A stretch of 64,000 nucleotides of DNA from Streptomyces sp. NBC_01717 (GTDB taxonomy: Bacteria > Actinomycetota > Actinomycetes > Streptomycetales > Streptomycetaceae). Below the pieces are notes generated by a model that ran no database searches, had not been told where the DNA came from, and worked only from the letters and a program-made list of their open reading frames with translations. The translations under genes and the position numbers were made by a program. The stretch is from the NCBI RefSeq assembly GCF_036248255.1, contig NZ_CP109178.1:2232001-2296000 (forward strand), in the 5' to 3' direction. Below are positions 26,805 through 34,323 of the stretch, in pieces. How positions within the stretch are numbered: the stretch's first letter is position 1; each line of letters opens with the position of its first letter.

Positions 26805-27245
26805 TCACGAAAAATGGTGTGTAACGATCCAGTCCTCTTCGTCTTCGATCGATACTGCGCAGAGTTCTTTTCCGTCCAACGACACCGCAATGAATTCACG
26901 ATATCCGGTGGCCATCGCCACCCGAGAGGGGAGTCTTTCATTGACGAGATCCTTTACTTGAATCCACCCTCGGGCTTCACTACTTGGGTCCGAGAGTCGA
27001 AGGAGGAGCTTCCCGTCATCGCCATAGAGACGGATCCTGTTTGCCTGTTCGTGCCAGTGTCGATCTACTTGGTCCTCAACATCCGAGTCCGACTGAGGAA
27101 TTGAAACTGTCGCTTGGACGTAGAACCCGGTCACCGCGAGGATGGCAGACAAGGGGGGAGGTGCAGTTGCTGGAATTTCACCCTCAATGACCAGCATTCC
27201 TTGCTTCTCCAAAGCAGCGCGAATCTCATTGTCGTCAGGATTCAT
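26805..27245 (-). CDS. Putative immunity protein for the adjacent Rhs toxin
   Basis: A 146-residue, acidic, soluble protein (for example QSDSDVEDQVDRHWHEQANR and VSIEDEEDWIVTHHF at the end) with no domain I recognise. It starts 28 bases after the stop of the Rhs toxin gene on the same strand and is clearly AT-richer than the chromosome around it. That position, size and composition are those of immunity genes in polymorphic toxin loci, so the role is inferred from context. It would neutralise the C-terminal toxin in the cytosol. A weak hydrophobic stretch (LSAILAVTGFYVQATV) near residue 32 leaves membrane attachment possible. Confidence 0.6.
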   Translation of the reverse strand: MNPDDNEIRAALEKQGMLVIEGEIPATAPPPLSAILAVTGFYVQATVSIPQSDSDVEDQVDRHWHEQANRIRLYGDDGKLLLRLSDPSSEARGWIQVKDLVNERLPSRVAMATGYREFIAVSLDGKELCAVSIEDEEDWIVTHHFS

Positions 27246-27273
27246 GCGAACGGTGCCTCTCTGATCTGCTTGC

Positions 27274-30200
27274 TCACCATGTCCCCCAACCTTCCTCGTA
27301 GAAGAAGTGGTGATCGCCGCCGGATTTATTTATCTTCTGATACTTTTCGAATGTGTTGGTGTATCGATAGAATTCACCAGGAGAATTATCCCATCCGAAG
27401 TTTACACCTGCACGGTTGGCGCCTTGCTTCGGCATCCCGGCGTGGAAATGTGCTCCTTGCCTGTCGAAGGTATGCTCCACCACGACGCGCGATCCGCCGT
27501 CGGTTTCGAATTGACGGAATCGACCCCAGTGCGTCGGGTTGTCAGAATAGAAGAATCCAGGCATGTGGGCGTTGACAACATTCCCTGTCACGATCCATTC
27601 AGCATCGGGAATCGTTCCATCCGGAACCCCTGCAGCCTCAAATGCTGCACGCTCGGCCTCGCTCCGGTGCTTGAAAGGGTTGCTTGCCTCACCCTTCGGT
27701 GGGCAGCCATCCGGAGCCAGCCCCAAAGGGTCGGCCCAAGTATTCGGGTTATCAACGTAGCCCACCGGATTGGGGGAAGGCATGAGGCCGAGCGGGTCCG
27801 GGGCGAGGTAGCGCGCCGATTCCGGGTCGTAGTAGCGGAAGTAGTTGTAGTGAAGGCCCGTCTCAGGGTCGAAGTGCTGGCCGGGGAAGCGGAGTGGGGT
27901 ATACGCCGTGCTGGCCGTGGACCACGTTGTTGTGCCCCATAGCGTGCTGCGGGTGTGCCACGCGAGGGCGCCTGACTCGTCGATGAGTTCGGTCGGGGTG
28001 CCGATGAGGTCCGTGACAATGGCGAAGAAGCGTTCATCGACGGTGCCCTGCGGGGAGTCCGTCGACAGGATGCGTTCGGTCTGGGCCAACGGACGGAAGC
28101 CGTCGTGGTCCCAAGTGAGGGCGACCTGGTTGGGCAGCGCTTCTGCTTCGGTGATCTGCTCGCACAGATTGGTCCCATCCCAGACGAAGGAGACCTGCTC
28201 CACCACGGAATCGCCGTCGGCAGCCAGTCGCCGTTTGGCTGTACGGCGACCGAGAGGGTCGTAGACGTAGCGCCAGCGGGTGCCGTCAGGCGTGGTGACA
28301 GAGGTGAGCCGGTCTTCGCAATCCCAGGTGTAGCGCCAGGTGTCAGGCGTGCGGGACAGCCTGGTCTTCTGGCGTAGCACCATGCGGCCCTGGGCGTCGT
28401 GTTCGTATCGGACGCGCCCGGCGCTGGTGACGCGTGTGCCTGTGTATGAGCGTTCCCCTGTCGCTTCCTGGCCCGGATGCGAGACGGGCCACGAAGCCTG
28501 GATCTGGTTACCCGCTTCGTCGTAGGCGTAGGTCTCCGTCCAGTTCGCTCCGGAAACGGCGGTGACTCGTCCTGCCGCGTCCAGTTCGAAGCGGCGATTG
28601 CCAGAGATCTGATCGTGGATACCGACGAGGTTGCCATCCGCACGGTATGCGTAGGTGCGATGCTGCAGGCTGTGGCCTCCGGCCGATACCTGCTGGCCGG
28701 CGAGACGGCCGACCGTGTCGAACTCGTGCGTGAGGACGATCGTCTCGCCGATGCGACGAGCAGTCTCCTGGCCCACGGCATCGTGGGCAAACGTCAGGAT
28801 TCGACCTGACGTCGTGAGACTGCTGCGTCGGCCAACCGCGTCGTACATCCAGGTGCTCGCCGCACCGGAGGGAGTCGTACGGGAGACACGCCGCCCCAAC
28901 GTGTCGTGGGTGTAGGTGAGCGTGCGCCCGTTCACGGTCTCCGACCTGAGTCGTCCGTGCCGGTCGCGCAGCCAGTTCAGTGACGCGTCCGCACTGGTGG
29001 CTACGGCGAGCTGGTCGAAGATGTCGTACTCGAAGGTGGTGACCGAGCCGTCCGCGTCCTTACTGAGGAGCTGTCCGAGTTCGTTGCGCTCGTAGCGGAT
29101 GGTCTCGCCGGCGCCGTTGGAACGGGTAGTGAGTCGGCCCGCGCGATCGTGGGTGTAGGAAAGCGTCCGTCCGTCGAAGTCGGTCTCGGCGGTGAGGCGC
29201 CCGGCCGCGTCGTAGACATAACTCCAGACCGCCCCCTGAGGGTTGGTGACTTGTGTCAGCTGGAGATTGCTGTCGTGGTCGAATTCGTAACGCGCTCCGT
29301 CCGGCTCGGTGCGGGCCACCAGCAGGTCGAAGTCGGTGTATTCGAAGCGACTGACCGCACCCATTGCGTCGGTGTGGGACAAGCAGTTTCCCTCACCGTC
29401 ATAGACCCAGGTCTGCTCGCTTCCGTCACGTTCGATACGCCGCGTGAGTTGGCCCTCCACCGTCCACTGACGACGGCTGATCGCCCCGAGGGCATCGACG
29501 AGAACGACCGGGCGTCCGAAAGCATCGCGTTCGCAGCGGGTTGTCGCACCGAGCGCATCGGTGATCTCGACAGGCAGCCCCGCCGGATCGTTGCGCACAT
29601 GTGTGGTGTGCCCGAGGGCGTCTGTCACCGAAGTCAGGTGTCCGGCGTCGTCGTACGTGAAGCGGGTGGTGGCGCGTGATCCATCGGTGACCGAGGTGCG
29701 ATTGCCCTGTGCGTCGTATGTCTGGCGCACGACGAGACCATCCGTGCCGGTTACCTTCAGAGGGAGGCCGAGTTCGTTGTACTCAGCGGTGGATCGGCGG
29801 CCGTCCGCGCGGACCACCGCAGTCGATCGGCCCGATTCGTCGTACTCGAAGCGGCTCTCATGCCCGAGCGGGCCGGTGTGGGAGAGCAGTCGGTTGTAGC
29901 GGTCGTACTCGAAGCGGGTGACAGCACCGGTCGCGTCGATCTCGCCGACGACCTGGGCACGTTCGTTGATCACATAGCGGCTGGTGTGGCCCAGTGAATC
30001 GGTGAGTGCGGTGATGCGCAGACCGGTATCCGGGGCAGGGTCGTCATAAGTGAGGCGCGAGTTCAGATGACCGTTGGCGCCGGACTGGGAGATACAACGG
30101 TCCTCCTCGTCATAGACGTAATCGAAGCGGCTTCCGTTGGTGTCGGTCCAGGACGTGATGCGACCGTGTTCGTCGCAGCCGAAGCGCAGCGGCCGGCCCG

Positions 30201-32004
30201 AGGAGTTGGTGACCTCGGTGAGGTGACCGTCGGTGTAGCCGTAGCGGAGGATCTCCTGATCACTGCCGTCCGGGGCTCCTCCTGCCAGGTGAAGGGCGGA
30301 TATTCGGCCCTGGTGAGTGCTGAACTTCAGGTGATAGCCGCCGTGGTGCACGATCGAGGTCGGCGTGCCTTCGTTGTCGTACTCGAAGGTGATCCACTGT
30401 CCGTTGCGATCGTCGATCTGGACCAGTGAAGCCTGGTCTTCCCGGTGGCCGGTGAAGTGCCAGACCCGGCCGGTGTCAGGGTCGGTGACCGTGTAGTCGC
30501 CGTCGGAAGTGCGGTCAAGCGGCCAGCGCTGTCCGTGTACGGGCATGACGGGGACGCCCGGGGCGGGATGGGGATAGGCCAGCAGGCTGCCGTCCTCCCG
30601 GACGAAGATCACACCTTGGGAATCGATCTCCAGGCGCTGATCGATCGTGCTCGCCCACGCCGTGCCGAACCAGCGGCCCGCACGGTAGGAGGACTCGAAG
30701 GAGCGCTGGAAGACCAGCGGCAGCGAACCGGGCAGCGCGATATCTGTCTGCGGCAGCACCATCCGGCCAGTGGCGACGTCGATCGGGTCGATCTTGCATG
30801 TCTTGTCCCCGGGGCGTCTCGCGGAGGCCTCTGGCTCGCGGTCGACCCCGCGCCGCGCCGCCCTCCGCGCGCCCGCCTCGGCGCTGTCCTTCATCCCGGC
30901 ACGGAGGAACGACTTGAACCCTCCGGCGCCCTTGGTGGTGAGGAGTTCGGGTACCAATCGGCCGAGGAACTCGCTGGGATCCCCCTTGGCGGACTCCCAC
31001 GCGCCCTTGAGAGCGCGGTCGGGGTGGGCCGCGGTGGAGGCCAGCCCGGCGAGGGTCATGTTGACGCTCTTGTAGTACTCGGCCGGGTGGGAGATGTTGT
31101 ACGGGTCGAGCGGGTAGATCGAGCGGACGAAGTTCGTGATGCCGACGGTGCCCTTCACGATGCCGCCGCCGAAGTGCATGAGCTCCACGCCCTGGCCGGT
31201 GCCGTAGTCCGCCAGGTCGAACTTGGCCCGGTCAGTCGCGGAGGGCTCCGCCGGTGCATGGGCGAGGGCCGCCGAGACAGCCTTCTGCGCCGTGCCGGCC
31301 GCCTCGTCGCGCTGGCTGCGGGCATCCGCCAGGATCTCCTGCGCGCGATCCCGCTGGGCCGTGCCCGGGTCCACGAACGCACCCGGCTCAGGAAGCGGGT
31401 CCTTGCTGTCGTATGCGTCCTTGTAGGCGTCGACCGCCTTGTTGTACGCGGTGGCCGCCGACTTCGAGGTCGCATTGCCCTGCTTGTAGAGGGCGATCGC
31501 CTCCTGCGCCTTGTCCTGCGCCCAGGTCACAGTCGTGGCATACGCCTCCAGAGCCCTGGCCGCGTCGTCGAAGGCGTCCGCGGCCCGCATCCAGTCGGTG
31601 GGGAGTGTCGTGAACTTCTCCCGGAACGCGTCGGCCGCCGCGCCCTTCCAGTGACTGGAGTCCAGCCCCTTCATGCCCCGGCCGACCAGATCGAACGCTG
31701 CTTTGAAGTCCCGCAGATTCTTCACACTCGCGTTGATCTTGCCCACGTTGCCGTGAATCAGCTCGTTGGCCTGCTCGCTCCGGCCGAGCTGCTGCTCACC
31801 GACCTCCGCACCCAGCGACGAGGCCGTACGGTCGCCCCAGTCCTCGATGACGTCCGCCATCGCGTCCTGGTGCACGTGTTCAAGGCCGTCACCGACCTTG
31901 TCCGTCGCCCAGTCGACTCCCTCGCCGACCTTTTCCTTCCCGGCCTCCCAGCCGTCCTCCAGCTTGCCGAGCCCCTTCTCGACCAGTCCGCCCCAGTCCG
32001 GCAT
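27274..32004 (-). CDS. Rhs/YD-repeat polymorphic toxin
   Basis: A 1,576-residue toxin. Residues ~1-200 are alpha-helical and WXG-like (LDSSHWKGAAADAFREKFTT), as in type VII-exported effectors. A DUF6531 module follows at ~400-475 (KIDPIDVATGRMVLPQTDIA). About 520-1,390 are YD/Rhs repeats (many YEYDxxGRL units) that form a shell. The Rhs core end is YLAPDPLGLMPSPNPVGYV (~1,410), after which a variable ~145-residue tip begins. The tip has VVVEHTFDRQGAHFHAG and NKSGGDHHFFYE, suggestive of a His-based nuclease, but its family is not certain. The ATG at 32004 shares its A with the stop of the WXG-like gene, and GGGGGG lies seven bases upstream. The tip coding sequence is AT-richer than the body. 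Confidence 0.88.
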   Translation of the reverse strand: MPDWGGLVEKGLGKLEDGWEAGKEKVGEGVDWATDKVGDGLEHVHQDAMADVIEDWGDRTASSLGAEVGEQQLGRSEQANELIHGNVGKINASVKNLRDFKAAFDLVGRGMKGLDSSHWKGAAADAFREKFTTLPTDWMRAADAFDDAARALEAYATTVTWAQDKAQEAIALYKQGNATSKSAATAYNKAVDAYKDAYDSKDPLPEPGAFVDPGTAQRDRAQEILADARSQRDEAAGTAQKAVSAALAHAPAEPSATDRAKFDLADYGTGQGVELMHFGGGIVKGTVGITNFVRSIYPLDPYNISHPAEYYKSVNMTLAGLASTAAHPDRALKGAWESAKGDPSEFLGRLVPELLTTKGAGGFKSFLRAGMKDSAEAGARRAARRGVDREPEASARRPGDKTCKIDPIDVATGRMVLPQTDIALPGSLPLVFQRSFESSYRAGRWFGTAWASTIDQRLEIDSQGVIFVREDGSLLAYPHPAPGVPVMPVHGQRWPLDRTSDGDYTVTDPDTGRVWHFTGHREDQASLVQIDDRNGQWITFEYDNEGTPTSIVHHGGYHLKFSTHQGRISALHLAGGAPDGSDQEILRYGYTDGHLTEVTNSSGRPLRFGCDEHGRITSWTDTNGSRFDYVYDEEDRCISQSGANGHLNSRLTYDDPAPDTGLRITALTDSLGHTSRYVINERAQVVGEIDATGAVTRFEYDRYNRLLSHTGPLGHESRFEYDESGRSTAVVRADGRRSTAEYNELGLPLKVTGTDGLVVRQTYDAQGNRTSVTDGSRATTRFTYDDAGHLTSVTDALGHTTHVRNDPAGLPVEITDALGATTRCERDAFGRPVVLVDALGAISRRQWTVEGQLTRRIERDGSEQTWVYDGEGNCLSHTDAMGAVSRFEYTDFDLLVARTEPDGARYEFDHDSNLQLTQVTNPQGAVWSYVYDAAGRLTAETDFDGRTLSYTHDRAGRLTTRSNGAGETIRYERNELGQLLSKDADGSVTTFEYDIFDQLAVATSADASLNWLRDRHGRLRSETVNGRTLTYTHDTLGRRVSRTTPSGAASTWMYDAVGRRSSLTTSGRILTFAHDAVGQETARRIGETIVLTHEFDTVGRLAGQQVSAGGHSLQHRTYAYRADGNLVGIHDQISGNRRFELDAAGRVTAVSGANWTETYAYDEAGNQIQASWPVSHPGQEATGERSYTGTRVTSAGRVRYEHDAQGRMVLRQKTRLSRTPDTWRYTWDCEDRLTSVTTPDGTRWRYVYDPLGRRTAKRRLAADGDSVVEQVSFVWDGTNLCEQITEAEALPNQVALTWDHDGFRPLAQTERILSTDSPQGTVDERFFAIVTDLIGTPTELIDESGALAWHTRSTLWGTTTWSTASTAYTPLRFPGQHFDPETGLHYNYFRYYDPESARYLAPDPLGLMPSPNPVGYVDNPNTWADPLGLAPDGCPPKGEASNPFKHRSEAERAAFEAAGVPDGTIPDAEWIVTGNVVNAHMPGFFYSDNPTHWGRFRQFETDGGSRVVVEHTFDRQGAHFHAGMPKQGANRAGVNFGWDNSPGEFYRYTNTFEKYQKINKSGGDHHFFYEEGWGTW

Positions 32005-32648
32005 CAGCGATCCCCCCAATTCGGCTGCTGGGCCTGCTGGACCGCCTCTTCGGACGGGGCGAACGTCTCGCGGGACTGCCCGTCGATGGCCTCACGCACC
32101 TCCGGTGAGATGACTCCGGAGTTGCGCATCGAATCGAGCAAGCCGTCCTGCACGTCGTACCCCGTGTCCCGCCACGTCTGCTCGACGTCGTCCTGCGCCT
32201 TCGAAAACGACTCCCGGCTCCAGTCGGCGCCGTCGTACGGGGACTGCGTACTGATCTCGTCCCAGTTCTTCTGCTTGACCTCGTCCTCGGTCAGATGCGG
32301 ATTGCCGTTCACCCCGTTGACCGCGATCTTGAACGTGTCCTTGATGTACTGCTCCTGCTCATGGACCGCCCCGGCCGACAGGCCCACTGCCGACGCGAAC
32401 CCGTTCCCCCGGATCATCAGGGCGCGTACGCCCCACTCCCAGCGCTCGCAGAATGTCTGGAACCCGGCGGTCAGACCCTCGTGCCCCAACTCCAGTCCCG
32501 ACAGCGCCAGATCGGAGAAGCCTCGCCCCATCGATGCCTCGCCGATCATGCCGAGGTCCTTCAGTTCCCCGTGTGCTTTGTCGATCCCCTGCGCAATCAG
32601 CGCGAGCGCCTCCGGCGGTACCTCCAGATCCGGCCGATCCCCGCTCAT
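32004..32648 (-). CDS. WXG-like partner protein of the Rhs toxin
   Basis: A 214-residue helical, soluble protein encoded immediately before the Rhs gene; stop and start overlap (TGATG), so translation is coupled. Features are MGRGFSDLALSGLELGHEGL, FQTFCERWEWGVRALMIRGN and CSA-poor helices ending QQAQQPNWGD. It resembles the ESX/WXG100-type or export-partner proteins that precede large toxins in Streptomyces, though no exact WXG sits in a loop. The likely role is chaperone or export partner for the toxin, by context. Its own start (ATG 32648) overlaps the end of the SseB-like gene by four bases. Confidence 0.65.
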   Translation of the reverse strand: MSGDRPDLEVPPEALALIAQGIDKAHGELKDLGMIGEASMGRGFSDLALSGLELGHEGLTAGFQTFCERWEWGVRALMIRGNGFASAVGLSAGAVHEQEQYIKDTFKIAVNGVNGNPHLTEDEVKQKNWDEISTQSPYDGADWSRESFSKAQDDVEQTWRDTGYDVQDGLLDSMRNSGVISPEVREAIDGQSRETFAPSEEAVQQAQQPNWGDR

Positions 32649-33106
32649 GCCGGCTCCTCGAGATTCACCGCGACCGCGTCCGGCACAATCCCGGCCACGG
32701 GCGGGAACAGCATCCCGTCCGTACCGCCCGCGTCCAGTGCCACCCCGGCCGGGCCCGGCAGCAGCGGCACCATCACGTCCAGCAGTCGCGCGCCCAAAAT
32801 CGTCCGGTACGTCCACTCCCGATCGGCGTCGCCCTGTGCGCGGGCAAATCCGGCCAGCGCTTGCTCGTCGGAGAACGCGCAGATCCACCGCACGCCGTTG
32901 TGGTCGGCCGACCACAGACTCCCGGAGGCATCGAGCGGAACCAACACCGACGTACGCCGGAACTCGCTCAGCAGCACCGCGAACTCTCTGCGAGCGTCAA
33001 CGCCTGACGTCTCGTCCGCTACCCCCGCAACCGGCGCCGGGCCCGCCAAGTCGGCCAGACGAAGCCGTCGTTGCTGCCCCGGCAGTCCATCCCCACCCAT
33101 GGTCAT
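32645..33106 (-). CDS. SseB-like protein, first gene of the toxin operon
   Basis: About 153 residues with an SseB-type N-terminal domain: REFAVLLSEFRRTSVLVPLD, then VRWICAFSDEQALAGFARAQ and VNLEEPA at the end. SseB-like domains are common beside WXG/Rhs genes in actinobacteria, but their molecular role is unclear. The gene ends in an ATGA overlap with the WXG-like gene, so it starts the four-gene operon. Start choice is uncertain (ATG 33106 or 33100); no strong ribosome site is seen, and the frame is open further upstream. The operon promoter should lie in 33107-33331. Confidence 0.7.
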   Translation of the reverse strand: MTMGGDGLPGQQRRLRLADLAGPAPVAGVADETSGVDARREFAVLLSEFRRTSVLVPLDASGSLWSADHNGVRWICAFSDEQALAGFARAQGDADREWTYRTILGARLLDVMVPLLPGPAGVALDAGGTDGMLFPPVAGIVPDAVAVNLEEPA

Positions 33107-33331
33107 GGGGGAGATCATCACACAGCCCAATTTACAGCTGCAATGCGAGGTGACGCGCTGACCGAATGCGGTGGCTGTGACGGTGCCCCCTCGGCGGTAC
33201 CCAGTCCCGAGAACTCGGTTCGCCCAGCTCAGGCACGTGGTGATCGGGACCCGTACCAACGGCCCCGATACTCAAGGCCTGAGCTAACGCCCGTGGCGTG
33301 CCCGGGTCACCACCCCTAGCCCCCCCTTTTC

Positions 33332-33889
33332 TCACAACTCGCCCGTGTCCAGGTCCAGATCGAACGGCCCCGGAAGGTGCAAGACGGTCCCGAACGGGTG
33401 CGGTCCGTCCACCCGCGTGTACCCCAGCCGCCCGGGCTCGGCAAACAGGGTGACGCTTCGTTCCACCCGGTCGACCAGCAGGTACAGCGGCGCGCCGTAC
33501 TCGGCATACCGTTTCCGCTTCACGATCCGGTCCGTTTCCGCATTGGACTCGCTGGTGACCTCGACCACGAGCAGCGTCTGATCGGGCAGCAGCGCACCGG
33601 CGCCCTTCGCGTCCGCAGCCGGTACGACGGCGATGTCGGGTACGTACCAGTTCGACGAGCCGGGCAGGTCCAGGTTTCCCGAGCCGGTGACGCATCCCAA
33701 TTCGCCAGCTCGCGGCTTGATCTGGTCGCGGATCGCCTCGGCCGTGGCCTCGTGATCCCAGATGGGCGACGCCGGCTCGATGATCCCTTCGACAATCTGG
33801 GCGCGATCGCCCCGGATGTACTGGACGGCATACTTCAGAGCACGTTCGGGATCGATGCCTCGGCTGTAGTCGGCAGGCTCGGCGGTCAT
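33332..33889 (-). CDS. Uma2-family (DUF820) restriction-endonuclease-fold protein
   Basis: A 185-residue protein of the Uma2/DUF820 family, a PD-(D/E)xK-like nuclease fold widespread and multi-copy in Streptomyces and cyanobacteria. Motif-bearing blocks are IVEGIIEPASPIWDHEATAE, YVPDIAVVPAADAKGAG (acidic PD position), LLVVEVTSESNAETDRIVKR with the E-x-x-S pattern, and KRKRYAEYGAPLYLLVD. The biological role is not established. The ATG at 33889 is where the family alignment begins. It stands alone between the toxin operon and a SpoIIAB-like remnant. Confidence 0.82.
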   Translation of the reverse strand: MTAEPADYSRGIDPERALKYAVQYIRGDRAQIVEGIIEPASPIWDHEATAEAIRDQIKPRAGELGCVTGSGNLDLPGSSNWYVPDIAVVPAADAKGAGALLPDQTLLVVEVTSESNAETDRIVKRKRYAEYGAPLYLLVDRVERSVTLFAEPGRLGYTRVDGPHPFGTVLHLPGPFDLDLDTGEL

Positions 33890-33948
33890 GTGCCCAGAGT
33901 GCCCCATTTTCGATCGCCACGACAAGCATTACCGGCCGGTGGGAACGG

Positions 33949-34074
33949 TCAGCGCAACCAGCACAGCAGGTCCAGCTCGGCGCGGACCGTCTTGCCCGGT
34001 TGTACGCGGTCCACCCACCGCCCATCGGCCGGCCGGTGCCTCGACCAGATCAGCCCGTGCCCGCTGCCGGAACC
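33949..34074 (-). pseudogene. C-terminal remnant of a SpoIIAB/RsbW-like ATP-binding protein
   Basis: A 41-codon minus-strand tail reads GSGSGHGLIWSRHRPADGRW, then VDRVQPGKTVRAELDLL. The pattern GxGL...ADRW...GKTVxxELD is the end of the HATPase domain in the small anti-sigma-factor-like ATP-binding proteins that Streptomyces carries in dozens. The nucleotide-binding N-terminal part is not readable upstream, where frames are broken. It is interpreted as a decayed gene and is the main content of the 434-base gap between Uma2 and the GAP1-type gene. Confidence 0.5.
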
Positions 34075-34323
34075 GGGCGGTGGCGCCGCCGGCTCCCCCG
34101 ACAACCGTCGGTCCGAATGCTTCCGTGGCAGTTGCCCAGATCACGTTTCGGGAGCGTGCCTGCGGGACCGCCGCACCTTGATAGCGTCGCTCCCGCGATT
34201 GCGGACCGTTCCCCGCCGGGGTCGTCGCCGCGCCCGTACGGCCGGTCCATGACGGATGGCCGACGAGGGCGGGGCGTGCTGACGCACGGGGACGTACGTG
34301 GCAAGGACGAAGAGGGCCGACGC

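Noticed and set aside
30445..33153. Long plus-strand open frame (~900 codons) opposite the Rhs and WXG genes
   Set aside because: It is an antisense open frame produced by GC-rich codons. It has no domain, spans three real coupled genes, and its composition (Arg/Gly/Val-rich without structure) is that of a shadow.
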